DNA of 33,326 bases from an uncultured Selenomonadales bacterium. Its GTDB lineage: Bacteria > Bacillota > Negativicutes > Selenomonadales > Selenomonadaceae. The translations under genes and the position numbers were made by a program. Within the stretch, counting starts at the first letter, position 1. The number at the start of each line of letters is the position of its first letter. Below the pieces are notes generated by a model. It did not search any database. It worked only from the letters and a program-made list of their open reading frames with translations, and had not been told where the DNA came from. Location of the stretch: NCBI GenBank assembly GCA_937877565.1, contig CALFJB010000068.1, positions 1 through 33,326 of the forward strand, read 5' to 3'. Of this stretch, positions 1 to 7,760 are shown one piece after another.

Positions 1-215
1 TGGCGTTTGAAAAGGATTATTTTTTAATCTACCAGTACGCTTTAATTTTAGAGGTGGAATTTAAAATTATAAATGAGCGCGGTTTTTTAATGTGTCGTTC
101 AAAAATAGAACGCGTTTTAATATTGGAGTTTTGAAAAATGGCAGCGTGGCGGTTGAAATTATTGAATGTTAGATGAAACGGGATTTTAAAATTTTTTTTA
201 ATTATTACAAAAATG

Positions 216-244
216 TTGCAGGAATTCAAAAAAAAATGTCGTAA
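216..244 (+). promoter_or_regulatory. Promoter-like motif upstream of the DUF6033-like gene
   Basis: TTGCAG at 216-221, then 17 bases, then a weak TCGTAA hexamer at 239-244. The TTGCAGGAA start matches the better sites at 18423-18428 (minus), 20768-20773 (minus) and 33272-33277. The -10 half is poor, so this is the weakest member of the set. The stretch from 1 to 215 holds nothing else I can support. Confidence 0.35.
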
Positions 245-253
245 TTTCCCAAT

Positions 254-296
254 GGGAGAGGGGAAAGCCCCTGCCCTTCCGGGCAATGTTTTTTTC
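254..296 (+). promoter_or_regulatory. Leader hairpins ending in a U-tract, possible attenuator
   Basis: Two stacked hairpins precede the first gene: AGGGG/CCCCT (259-263 with 268-272) and TGCCC/GGGCA (72-76 and 81-85 of the same hundred, i.e. 272-276 with 281-285), the second followed by ATG and seven Ts (289-295). The ribosome binding site AAGGAGG begins at 297. The hairpin is terminator-like but sits between a promoter-like motif and the start codon. It could end transcription from an upstream gene outside the window, or act as an attenuator for the next gene. Confidence 0.45.
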
Positions 297-310
297 AAGG
301 AGGAATTTTT

Positions 311-1048
311 ATGGCTAGCTCAATTAATCCAAGTTTGTTGAATATCATTCAGAATCAGAGTCAGCTTTATTCTGGCAAAGGACGCTTCGTAAATAATCAA
401 CTCAATCCGCTTAACAAGCAAAGCGCGAACGCCGCTCAACAATCCAGTAACAATTTCAACATTAATCTTTCAACTGAAGGACTTTCCGCGTTGCAGAATC
501 AAACTCAAGCTGAAGAAATTGACACAAGTTTTTTTGCAACAAGCAAGGAACTTTCACCGAAGGCTCAAGCATTTCTTGAAAAACTTCAGGAGAAATACGG
601 CGATAACTACGATTTTATTGTTGCTGACAACGTTGACGATCCGCAGGCTTTAACGGCAGGTTCTACAAAGCAATATTCCGTGATTTTCAGTAGCGACGAA
701 CTGGAAAAGATGGCGAATGATGAAGAATACGCAAATTCAATGATGGGCAAAGTTGATGACGCCGTAAAGTCTTTTGATGAAATTATTGAAAAGGCTAATC
801 TTGACGGCAAAGCTCAATTCAGCAACCTTGCAATTTCGTTTGACAGCGAAGGCAACAGCAAAATTTTTGCCACTCTCGAAAAACTTTCTGAAAGTCAGCA
901 GGAACGCCTTGACGCGGCTAAAGAACGTGCGGCAGAATCTGAAGAAGTTGAAGAAAAACCCGCTACATTTACAATTAGTGCAGACGACAAAGAAGGCTTG
1001 CTGGAACAACTTTTCAACGTCAACTGGGACAAAGTTTTTGTTAGTTAA
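311..1048 (+). CDS. DUF6033-like protein of unknown function
   Basis: A 245-residue soluble protein without signal peptide or membrane segment. The N-terminal ~60 residues are rich in Asn, Gln and Ser. The centre (about 80-195) has the pattern I associate with DUF6033 proteins: a LSPKAQAFLEKLQEKYG helix, a FIVAD strand, a KQYSVIFSSDELEKMA segment and a GNSKIFATLEKLSESQQERL segment. It ends with an acidic linker and a SADDKEGLLEQLF..NWDKV tail also typical of that family. AAGGAGG at 297-303 sits seven bases before the ATG. Function is unknown. The family call is from memory of sequence pattern. It is monocistronic: a leader hairpin precedes it and two terminators follow. Confidence 0.6.
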   Translation: MASSINPSLLNIIQNQSQLYSGKGRFVNNQLNPLNKQSANAAQQSSNNFNINLSTEGLSALQNQTQAEEIDTSFFATSKELSPKAQAFLEKLQEKYGDNYDFIVADNVDDPQALTAGSTKQYSVIFSSDELEKMANDEEYANSMMGKVDDAVKSFDEIIEKANLDGKAQFSNLAISFDSEGNSKIFATLEKLSESQQERLDAAKERAAESEEVEEKPATFTISADDKEGLLEQLFNVNWDKVFVS

Positions 1049-1138
1049 AGTTCAAATTTTCCATAAATTGGAGCGGCTATGGTCGCTCTTTTAAAGTTCA
1101 AATTTTCCATAAATTGGAGCGGCTATGGTCGCTCTTTT
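1045..1138 (+). repeat. 46-bp tandem duplication carrying a terminator twice
   Basis: The 46-base unit, starting at the stop codon of the preceding gene (TAA 1046-1048), is repeated exactly in tandem (offset 46; 1045-1092 against 1091-1138). Each unit carries the hairpin GAGCGGC-TATG-GTCGCTC. The second copy runs into a longer T-tract. Confidence 0.95.
1071..1092 (+). terminator. Rho-independent terminator, copy 1
   Basis: Stem GAGCGGC (1071-1077), loop TATG, stem GTCGCTC (1082-1088) with one G.U pair, then four Ts. The short T-tract suggests it is leakier than copy 2. Confidence 0.8.
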
Positions 1139-1140
1139 TT
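1117..1140 (+). terminator. Rho-independent terminator, copy 2
   Basis: Same 7-bp stem and TATG loop as copy 1 (1117-1123 with 1128-1134), followed by six Ts. The hairpin also matches the terminator of the autotransporter gene at 18491-18515 (minus strand) apart from the loop. Confidence 0.88.
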
Positions 1141-1154
1141 ATTTTCAAAAAAAC

Positions 1155-1183
1155 TTGTCTATTTCCGAATTTTAAGTTAATAT
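1155..1183 (+). promoter_or_regulatory. Probable promoter of the min-mla operon
   Basis: TTGTCT at 1155-1160, a 17-bp spacer, and TAATAT at 1178-1183. A second TATAAT lies at 1234-1239 without a clear -35. A GGAGG at 1245-1249 is not followed by a usable start codon. Sequence match only. Confidence 0.45.
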
Positions 1184-1285
1184 ATTTTCTGTTTAAAATA
1201 TGAAAAAAAACTGGAATTTCTCTAAAATTAATGTATAATATAGCTGGAGGAATTTTTTATTAGAAATTAATGGGAGGTGATTATT

Positions 1286-1936
1286 TTGAATGAAGTTGTA
1301 AAAATTCGCGGGCTGAAGACGGGGTTACAACTTTTGTTTGAAAAAAATGCAAAGTTTGAAGACGTGAAAGCAATTTTATACGAAAAACTTGTAAGCGGCG
1401 ACAAATTTTTCATTCGCGGTACGACGGTTTTTATTGACAAAAATACTTTTACCGAAAATCAAACTGAAGAATTGCGCCGAATGTTTCACCAACACGGGAT
1501 GCTTTTTAGTGACAAGTTGCCGACGCTGCAGCCAAAAGTTAAACCTGAACCGGTAGTGCAAGCTCCGCCGCCTACTAAAATAATTGAAAAGGCACAACCT
1601 ACGCTTGTTATTGATAAGACTTTACGCGGCGGGCAGGAAGTACGCACTGAATCTTCAGTTTTGGTATTTGGCAATGTTAATCCTGGTGCGCAGATTATAG
1701 CCGGCGGAAATATTGACGTTCGTGGCTCGTGTCTTGGAAACGTTCATGCGGGGGCGTTTGGCGACAAAAACGCCTATATTGTAGCCAATAAACTTAGACC
1801 GATTCAAATTCGTATTGCTGATTTAATTGCACGTCCGCCGGATAATGCTAAAGACACGGACAAAGCCGAACGCGCTTCTATAAAAAACGGTTATATTGTT
1901 TTTGAACCGATTAAAGGTTATAATACGAAGAATTAG
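1286..1936 (+). CDS. minC: Septum site-determining protein MinC
   Basis: FtsZ-assembly inhibitor that works with MinD to block division away from midcell. The protein has about 216 residues: an N-terminal MinC domain (about 1-75), a Pro-rich linker (about 80-105) and the C-terminal right-handed beta-helix (about 106-200) with the VLVFGNVNPGAQIIAGGNI and RGSCLGNVHAGA repeats that bind MinD. I start it at TTG 1286, not the in-frame GTG at 1277, because GGGAGGTG (1272-1279) overlaps that GTG and lies six bases before the TTG. It is the first gene of a min-mla operon. The mre genes that often precede minC in Firmicutes are not here. Confidence 0.93.
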   Translation: MNEVVKIRGLKTGLQLLFEKNAKFEDVKAILYEKLVSGDKFFIRGTTVFIDKNTFTENQTEELRRMFHQHGMLFSDKLPTLQPKVKPEPVVQAPPPTKIIEKAQPTLVIDKTLRGGQEVRTESSVLVFGNVNPGAQIIAGGNIDVRGSCLGNVHAGAFGDKNAYIVANKLRPIQIRIADLIARPPDNAKDTDKAERASIKNGYIVFEPIKGYNTKN

Positions 1937-2011
1937 TTTTTAAAATTGGCTGAAATTTTTAGAAAACTTCCGGAGACCTAAATTTTAAGAACTAGTGAAG
2001 GGAGATTTCCA

Positions 2012-2803
2012 ATGTGTGAGATAATTGTTATTACAAGCGGCAAAGGCGGTGTTGGCAAGACTACAACCACTGCGAATATTGGCGTTGGCTTGGCGATTCG
2101 CGGCAACCGCGTGGCTCTTATCGATACTGATACGGGGCTTCGCAACCTTGATTTATTACTGGGGCTTGAAAATAGAATTATGTATGATTTAGTTGACGTA
2201 ACAAGCGGGCGCGTTCCCTACAAAAAGGCTCTTGTTCGTCACAAAAAGTACGAGACGCTTTATTTATTGCCAACTTCGCAAATTCGTGATAAATCTGCGG
2301 TTAATCCTGAACAACTTGTACAACTTTGCGACGAGATGAAGAAAGATTTTGAGTACATTATCATTGACTGTCCCGCCGGAATTGAGCAAGGTTTTAAAAC
2401 TGCGATAGCGGCGGCCGATCAAGCACTTGTTGTTACAATGCCGGAAATTTCCGCCGTTCGTGATGCTGATAAAATTATTGGCGAATTGGGACGCGCTGAC
2501 AAAGAAAATATTAAACTGATTGTAAATCGTATGCGTTACGAAATGTCCGAAAAAGGCGATATGCTGGATTTGGATGATATTAATGAAATTTTATCGATTG
2601 AATGTATTGGGATTGTGCCGGATGACGAAGTTGTTATTACTTCTACGAACAAGGGCGACCCTGCAATTACCGTTGAAAATTCTATTGCAGGGAAGGCTTA
2701 CAGAAATATTGTTGGTAGAATTTGCGGCGAATCCATTCCTTTTTACAGACCGCCTAAAGAAGGTTTCTTTTCTAAGTTGAAACGCCTGTTTGGTATGCTG
2801 TAA
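2012..2803 (+). CDS. minD: Septum site-determining ATPase MinD
   Basis: ParA/MinD-type ATPase that binds the inner membrane as a dimer, recruits MinC and is released by MinE. The deviant Walker A motif GKGGVGKT lies at residues 10-17 with the signature Lys11. DTDTGLRNLDLLLGLE follows, and YIIIDCPAGIE is the Walker B/switch region. The last 12 residues (FFSKLKRLFGML) form the amphipathic membrane-targeting helix. The length of 263 residues is typical. A GAAGGGAG ribosome binding site precedes the ATG. minE starts 12 bases after the stop. Confidence 0.97.
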   Translation: MCEIIVITSGKGGVGKTTTTANIGVGLAIRGNRVALIDTDTGLRNLDLLLGLENRIMYDLVDVTSGRVPYKKALVRHKKYETLYLLPTSQIRDKSAVNPEQLVQLCDEMKKDFEYIIIDCPAGIEQGFKTAIAAADQALVVTMPEISAVRDADKIIGELGRADKENIKLIVNRMRYEMSEKGDMLDLDDINEILSIECIGIVPDDEVVITSTNKGDPAITVENSIAGKAYRNIVGRICGESIPFYRPPKEGFFSKLKRLFGML

Positions 2804-2815
2804 GGAGGGAGGAAA

Positions 2816-3085
2816 ATGTTTGACGTTCTTATGAAAATATTTGGTAAAAACGAGAAAAAATCCGGTCAAATTGCCAAAGAACGCCTTCAAGTTGTTTTGA
2901 TTCACGACCGTGCAAGCGTTTCGCCGGAAGTTATGGAAAAGATTAAAAATGAAATTATCGCCGTACTTTCAAAGTACATGGATATTAATCAAAGCGGCAT
3001 GGAAATAACTTTGGCTAACGATTCGGATTCTGTCGCGCTCGTTGCAAATATCCCCGTTCAATCTCTGTATCACTCAAAGAAATAA
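2816..3085 (+). CDS. minE: Cell division topological specificity factor MinE
   Basis: 89 residues, the usual MinE size. The N-terminal MFDVLMKIFGK is the membrane-binding amphipathic segment. KERLQVVLIHDRA is the anti-MinCD helix/strand that stimulates MinD ATPase. The rest (about 33-85) is the dimerising topological-specificity domain. A very strong AAGGAGGGAGG binding site precedes the ATG. With minC and minD it makes a complete pole-to-pole oscillator set, unlike the DivIVA/MinJ system of Bacillus. The next gene begins two bases after its stop, so mlaE is probably translationally coupled. Confidence 0.95.
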   Translation: MFDVLMKIFGKNEKKSGQIAKERLQVVLIHDRASVSPEVMEKIKNEIIAVLSKYMDINQSGMEITLANDSDSVALVANIPVQSLYHSKK

Positions 3086-3087
3086 TT

Positions 3088-3858
3088 ATGATTATTCATT
3101 TTCTTGAAATTATTGGCGGCTTTATTATTCGTCGGTGTGAAGAATTTGGGCGAATTGCCATTGTATATATTGACACTGTTAAACAGTTACGACACAAGCC
3201 GCGCTTTAAGCATGTTATCGCGCAGATGGCGCATTTGGGCGCAGATTCTCTGTTAATTGTTTCATTAACTCTGCTTTTTACGGGAATAGTTTTTACTTTA
3301 CAAACTGCCAGCGAATTTATCAGATTTGGCGCGGAGTCAACAGTTGGCGGCGTCATTTCAATAGCCATTGGCAGGGAATTGGGACCGGTTTTAGTTGGCG
3401 TAGTATGTGCAGGAAGAGTTGGCGCGGCGATAACGGCTGAAATTTCTACAATGAAAGTTACCGAACAAATTGACGCCCTGCGCGTTATGGCGGTTAGTCC
3501 TGTCGATTATTTAATTGTTCCGCGTATGTTGGCTTGTATGATTGTCGTACCAATTTTAACGATTTTTGGAGACGTTATCGGCGTCATTGGCGGTTATCTT
3601 GTGGCGGTTCATTATTCCGGAATTTCTCAATATGTTTTTATGCAGTCGATTCAAGCGTTTGCAGTTACTTTGGATTTAACCGGCGGGCTTATTAAAGCGT
3701 CGTTTTTCGGTAATGTTATAGCGGTTCTCGGCTGTTACTACGGTTTACATTGTCCGGACGGTGCGGAAGGTGTCGGTATTGCCACAACTAAAACGGTTGT
3801 TTCTTCAATCATTGTAATTTTTATTCTTAACGCAATTTTAACTTTTATTATTTGGTAA
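3088..3858 (+). CDS. mlaE: Phospholipid transport permease MlaE
   Basis: Inner-membrane permease of an MCE-type ABC transporter that moves phospholipids between inner and outer membranes. The 256 residues hold about five to six hydrophobic segments and the family core GRELGPVLVGVVCAGRVGAA followed by EISTMKVTEQIDAL, the coupling region that contacts the ATPase. There is no Shine-Dalgarno of its own, and the start lies two bases after minE, so translation is probably coupled. It is followed by its ATPase (mlaF) and substrate-binding subunit (mlaD). Confidence 0.94.
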   Translation: MIIHFLEIIGGFIIRRCEEFGRIAIVYIDTVKQLRHKPRFKHVIAQMAHLGADSLLIVSLTLLFTGIVFTLQTASEFIRFGAESTVGGVISIAIGRELGPVLVGVVCAGRVGAAITAEISTMKVTEQIDALRVMAVSPVDYLIVPRMLACMIVVPILTIFGDVIGVIGGYLVAVHYSGISQYVFMQSIQAFAVTLDLTGGLIKASFFGNVIAVLGCYYGLHCPDGAEGVGIATTKTVVSSIIVIFILNAILTFIIW

Positions 3859-3906
3859 TTCATCGGTACTTTTACAGCGATAAATTTTATTTTAAATGGT
3901 GTTTTT

Positions 3907-4635
3907 ATGATTCAGCTTGTCAACGTTTTCAAATTTTTTGGCTCAAAACGCGCCTTAAATAACATTAATCTTACCATTGCGGACGGCGAAACTTTAGCCA
4001 TTATTGGCGGCAGTGGCTCCGGCAAGTCTACACTTTTGCGCCTTATGATTGGTTTAATTAAGCCTTCAAGCGGTAACATTTTTATTGACGGCGAAGATAT
4101 TGGCAAATTCAGTGAAGAGGAAATGACGCGCGTTCGCTTGAAAATGGGAATGGTTTTTCAATATTCCGCGCTTTTCGATTCTATGACTGTTGGCGAAAAT
4201 GTTGCCTTTGGTTTAGTCGAACATTCAGACTTGCCGCAGGACAAAATTAATAAAATTGTTACTGAAAAACTTCATCAGGTAGGACTTGAAGGCGTTGAAA
4301 ATCTTATGCCAAACGAACTTTCCGGCGGTATGAAAAAGCGCGTTTCACTTGCCCGCGCCATTGCCTTTGAGCCGAAAATTATTTTCTATGATGAACCTTC
4401 AAGCGGTCTTGATCCCGTTACCACAACCAAAATTGACGAGCTTATTATTTCGACGCAAAAGGCGTTGAACGTCACGAGCATTGTTGTTACTCATGATATG
4501 GTTAGTGCTTGTCATATTGCTGACAGAATTGCTATGGTTTACAATGGCGATTTAATTGCAGTTGATACGGTTGAAAATTTCAAAAAGATTAACGATCCGC
4601 GTATTAAAGAATTTTTCCGGGTCGTCGATAATTAA
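3907..4635 (+). CDS. mlaF: Phospholipid transport ATP-binding protein MlaF
   Basis: ABC ATPase powering the Mla transporter. Walker A GGSGSGKST at residues 34-42, Q-loop Gln86, ABC signature LSGGM at 138-142, Walker B IIFYDEP at 158-164, and H-loop His196. The LSGGMKKRV form of the signature is characteristic of the MlaF/Ttg2A group. The 48-bp gap after mlaE contains no strong ribosome binding site or terminator. The mlaD frame starts within about 30 bases of its stop. Confidence 0.95.
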   Translation: MIQLVNVFKFFGSKRALNNINLTIADGETLAIIGGSGSGKSTLLRLMIGLIKPSSGNIFIDGEDIGKFSEEEMTRVRLKMGMVFQYSALFDSMTVGENVAFGLVEHSDLPQDKINKIVTEKLHQVGLEGVENLMPNELSGGMKKRVSLARAIAFEPKIIFYDEPSSGLDPVTTTKIDELIISTQKALNVTSIVVTHDMVSACHIADRIAMVYNGDLIAVDTVENFKKINDPRIKEFFRVVDN

Positions 4636-4663
4636 TTAGTTGTACCCCAAAAGAGGTGATATT

Positions 4664-5950
4664 TTGACTTCAGAAGCAAAAGTAGGGGCGTTTGCGATTG
4701 GTGGAGTTTCAATGTTAAGTGCCGCGCTGATTGGCTTAGGCGAAATTGATTTAGGCTCCAACGACAATTTCAGATTGTACGCGCCTTTCAGACAAGTTTT
4801 AGGGCTTGAATCTTCGGCGGACGTTAGACTTTCAGGCGTTCCCGTCGGAAAAGTTGAATCTATCGTTAATGCAAATGGCGGCGTTCTTGTCACGATGCGA
4901 ATAAATGAAAAAGTGAAAATTCCGGACGATTCAACCGCCACAATTTCAAGCGTTGGCGTTATGGGTTCAAAGTTTGTGAACATTACGCCCGGCGTTGATG
5001 ACGGCGATTATCTTCAAAATGAAAGTTATATCAAAGTTACTGAAGAAGCTGATATGAATTCAATGTTTGAAAGTATGAACAAAGTTATGGGCAGAGTTGA
5101 TACTTTGTTGCAGGACGTTGAAAAAATTCTTGGCGACGATTCTTTCAAAACTTCGGTTGTTGATATGAGCAAAAATATTAAAGGCGCGTCCGAGCATATG
5201 AATAAACTGATGGAGACTTTGGATCGTATCGCCGTCAACAATGAAGGCAACGTTAATCAAATTACGACGCAACTTAATGAACTTTTAGGTACAATGAATT
5301 CAACAATGAAAAATGTTGAACATATGACGGCTAACCTTGACACATTCGCTGGAGACCCGCAAACTGCCGCCGAACTCAAGGAAACACTTTCAAACGTTGC
5401 CGCAACTTCAAAATCTGTTGCCGCCATTGCCAATAATATGCAGGGAACTTTTGCAGATCCAAAAGTTGCAGAAGATTTAAAAACGACAATTTCAAACGCC
5501 AAAGATATTTCTGAACGCGCAAATAAAGTTTTGGGCAAGGTTGAGGACGCCTCTAAAATTGAAGTTTCGCCTTCGGTGGAAATGCTTTACAGTCCGAAAA
5601 AGCACGACTTCAATACCAATTTTAATTTGAAAATTTCACAAGAGGACGAGTCGTTGAATTTGGGCGTTGAAGATATTGGCGACCATTCAAAACTTAACGC
5701 GCAACTTGGCAAGCGTTGGAATGACTTTGGCGCACGCGCAGGAATTATCGCAGGCAAGCCCGGTGTTGGATTGGACGCCTACGCGGGAAAGGCTACTTTT
5801 TCGGCTGAAGCTTACGACCCAAATGATTTTACTTTGCGTCTCAAGTCTGAATTTCAAATTACAGAAGATACCTCTTTACTTGCCCAACTTCACAATCTCA
5901 ACCATAAAGAATCCCGCGCCGCTTATTTCGGCTTGAAATATGATTTTTAA
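4664..5950 (+). CDS. mlaD: MlaD-type MCE protein with C-terminal barrel-like domain
   Basis: Lipid-binding subunit of the Mla transporter, about 428 residues against roughly 180 for the E. coli protein. Order: N-terminal membrane anchor (about 5-28), one MCE domain (about 35-115, with ADVRLSGVPVGKVESI), a long helical/coiled-coil stretch (about 130-310, many MNKVM/MTANL/ISNAKDI heptads), then about 120 residues of alternating amphipathic strands ending ...AAYFGLKYDF with a terminal Phe, as in outer-membrane beta-barrels. Known work on Veillonella parvula describes such an MlaD bridging both membranes, making the separate MlaA/MlaC shuttle unnecessary. I start at TTG 4664, preceded by AGAGGTG at 4652-4658. 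An in-frame TTG at 4640 has no binding site. Confidence 0.88.
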   Translation: MTSEAKVGAFAIGGVSMLSAALIGLGEIDLGSNDNFRLYAPFRQVLGLESSADVRLSGVPVGKVESIVNANGGVLVTMRINEKVKIPDDSTATISSVGVMGSKFVNITPGVDDGDYLQNESYIKVTEEADMNSMFESMNKVMGRVDTLLQDVEKILGDDSFKTSVVDMSKNIKGASEHMNKLMETLDRIAVNNEGNVNQITTQLNELLGTMNSTMKNVEHMTANLDTFAGDPQTAAELKETLSNVAATSKSVAAIANNMQGTFADPKVAEDLKTTISNAKDISERANKVLGKVEDASKIEVSPSVEMLYSPKKHDFNTNFNLKISQEDESLNLGVEDIGDHSKLNAQLGKRWNDFGARAGIIAGKPGVGLDAYAGKATFSAEAYDPNDFTLRLKSEFQITEDTSLLAQLHNLNHKESRAAYFGLKYDF

Positions 5951-5982
5951 AATTTTTAGCGGCGGAATTTTAATTTGAAAAC

Positions 5983-6011
5983 TTGCCGCAAAATTTACCT
6001 TGCGATATAAT
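5983..6011 (+). promoter_or_regulatory. Promoter P1 upstream of tolC-like gene
   Basis: TTGCCG (5983-5988), 17-bp spacer, perfect TATAAT (6006-6011). It lies in the 266-bp gap between mlaD and the tolC-like gene, inside the first of two similar sequence blocks. Confidence 0.7.
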
Positions 6012-6110
6012 TTTTAAACTTTTGATAAAAGTACAACTGAAAAAATTTTTGCTGAAATGCTCCGCCGCAATGTAAAAAAAATTTTTAGCGGCGTTAAATC
6101 TGAAAAATTT

Positions 6111-6139
6111 CTGCCGCAAAATTTAAATTGTGCTATAAT
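6111..6139 (+). promoter_or_regulatory. Promoter P2 upstream of tolC-like gene
   Basis: CTGCCG (6111-6116), 17-bp spacer, perfect TATAAT (6134-6139). It is the equivalent of P1 in the second block. P2 is about 78 bases before the start codon. Confidence 0.65.
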
Positions 6140-6216
6140 TTTTAAGATTTTTAGCAATGATTTCAAATAAAAAAATTTCGCCATTTTTGGCTTGAGATTT
6201 CTAGGAGGTTTTTATT

Positions 6217-7692
6217 ATGTTTCGTAAATTTGCACTTATATCTGCCGCAATTTTGGCAATTTCAAATTCAGTAAGTGCCGCTGATATTGTTGATTTAAAT
6301 TTGGATGAAACAATTCAACGCGCACTGGAAAATAACCGCGCCATTAAACGTTCAATAGCCAGCCGTGAAAGTGCGTATTGGGCTTTAAGGCAAGCGCGTC
6401 GCCAATCTGGTCCTACACTTTCTTGGAGTACCACTGCAAACGCTGTCGGCGGTTCATACTATCCAAATGACACTTATCATCACAGGCTTTTTTCAAATAC
6501 TGCAACGATTACCTATCCGATTTATTCCGGCAATGCCTTGAAGGAAGGGCGCGTTTATGCTCGTTACGGTTTAAATTCGGCTGATATGGCGTTGGAAAAT
6601 TCACTGCAAACCATTCGCCTAACTGCAACGAATTATTACTACAATGTTTTGAGATGTCGCAACCAAATTGAAGTTGATGAAGAAAACGTGCGCACTTTGC
6701 AGGAATATTTAAGAAACGTCAACGCGCAATTTAAAGCTGGTACTGTTGCAAAGGCTGACGTTTTGGCTACTGAAGTTCGCCTTGCAAATGCTCGCCAATC
6801 TTTGGTAACCGCGCAAAATGATTATGATGTTGCAGTTGCCACTTTGAGCAGTTATTTATTACTTCCGGCTGATACAATCATAAGGGCGCAGGATCAATTA
6901 ACTTATCAGCCTTACGATTTATCTTTACAAAATTGCACGGCGTTTGCGTTGGAAAATCGCCCAGACGTTGCGGCGGCTGATTATGGAATTAAACAGGCTG
7001 AAAGTAACGTTCGCAGTGCAAAAGCCGGACATCGTCCCACTGTCAACGCCGTTGCCACAAAAGGTTTAAATGGTAAATCGCCTTTCAGTGACAGTTACAG
7101 CGATAGTTGGACGGCGGGAATTTCTGCAAATTGGAATATTTTTGACAACGGGGTAACCAACGCGCAAATTAATTCTGCAAAGGCGGCGTTAGCGGCGGCT
7201 GAAGAAGACGCGGCTGAAGTTCGGGAACAAGTTCAGCTTGAAGTTCAAAGCGCGTACTTGACACTTCACGCGGCTGAAAAAAATATCGCCACTACTCAAG
7301 TTGCCATTGCCTCTGCTGAAGAAGATTTTAAAATTGCACAATTAAGATACGCGGCGGGCGTCGGTACTAACTTGGACGTTATGGACGCGTCAGATAAACT
7401 TACTCAAGCCAAAAACAATTATTATACCGCACTTTACACATACAACACCGCCAAAGCCGAGTTAAATAAAGCTATGGGTATGCCGGTTAGTATTGATGTT
7501 GTTCGTTACGTTGCCGCCGAATCTGAAGGAAAATCAGCTGCTGACGCACGCGAAGACGCTGCCATTAATTCAAAGTATTCCGAAGTTCCCGAAATTGAGG
7601 AAACCGCGCCAACTGTTACAATCGATCTTTCAGACGCCACGCCAATTTCTGATGAAGCTCCACTTTCAAACGACACGCCTGTTAGTGAATAG
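6217..7692 (+). CDS. tolC: TolC-family outer-membrane efflux protein
   Basis: Outer membrane factor that forms the exit duct for efflux pumps or type I secretion. The 491-residue protein starts with a signal peptide (MFRKFALISAAILAISNSVSAAD). Two OEP repeats follow, each with long coiled-coil helices; AGTVAKADVLATEVRLANARQ and AGVGTNLDVMDASDKLTQAKN are the family hallmarks at equivalent places in the two halves. The last ~60 residues form an acidic Thr/Ser/Pro tail beyond the helical core, which is unusual. AGGAGG (6203-6208) precedes the ATG. No inner-membrane pump partner is nearby. The tolC-tamB-bamA order points to an envelope-biogenesis locus. Confidence 0.88.
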   Translation: MFRKFALISAAILAISNSVSAADIVDLNLDETIQRALENNRAIKRSIASRESAYWALRQARRQSGPTLSWSTTANAVGGSYYPNDTYHHRLFSNTATITYPIYSGNALKEGRVYARYGLNSADMALENSLQTIRLTATNYYYNVLRCRNQIEVDEENVRTLQEYLRNVNAQFKAGTVAKADVLATEVRLANARQSLVTAQNDYDVAVATLSSYLLLPADTIIRAQDQLTYQPYDLSLQNCTAFALENRPDVAAADYGIKQAESNVRSAKAGHRPTVNAVATKGLNGKSPFSDSYSDSWTAGISANWNIFDNGVTNAQINSAKAALAAAEEDAAEVREQVQLEVQSAYLTLHAAEKNIATTQVAIASAEEDFKIAQLRYAAGVGTNLDVMDASDKLTQAKNNYYTALYTYNTAKAELNKAMGMPVSIDVVRYVAAESEGKSAADAREDAAINSKYSEVPEIEETAPTVTIDLSDATPISDEAPLSNDTPVSE

Positions 7693-7745
7693 GTGTTAGC
7701 GGTTAGCTGTAGGTAAAACCTAAAACCTAAAACCTAACACCTAAC
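7691..7745 (+). repeat. Four 7-bp tandem repeats plus inverted repeat before tamB
   Basis: ACCTAAA, ACCTAAA, ACCTAAC, ACCTAAC run without gaps from 7718 to 7745, ending just before the tamB ribosome binding site (7747-7753). AGGTGTTAG (7691-7699, overlapping the tolC stop codon) can pair with CTAACACCT (7734-7742), and TAGGT (7710-7714) with ACCTA (7718-7722). The same heptamer recurs at 16429-16440. Confidence 0.9.
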
Positions 7746-7760
7746 AAAGGAGGGCTTGCT

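Larger units (their letters stand above)
5955..6150 (+). repeat. Imperfect direct repeat duplicating a promoter
   Basis: Two blocks (about 5955-6018 and 6083-6147) share the order TTTTTAGCGGCG, an AT-rich stretch, TGCCGCAAAATTTA and CTATAAT/ATATAATTTTTAA. The GCGGCG and TGCCGC parts can also pair within each block. The rest of this gap shows no gene. Confidence 0.75.

Noticed and set aside
3..134. Open frame on the plus strand running in from the left edge, ending TGA at 132-134
   Set aside because: Could be the 3' end of a gene cut by the window, but 43 AT-rich codons without a recognisable motif are not enough.
29..298. 89-codon minus-strand frame
   Set aside because: It covers the leader hairpins and promoter motif of the first gene, has no recognisable protein pattern and no ribosome binding site.
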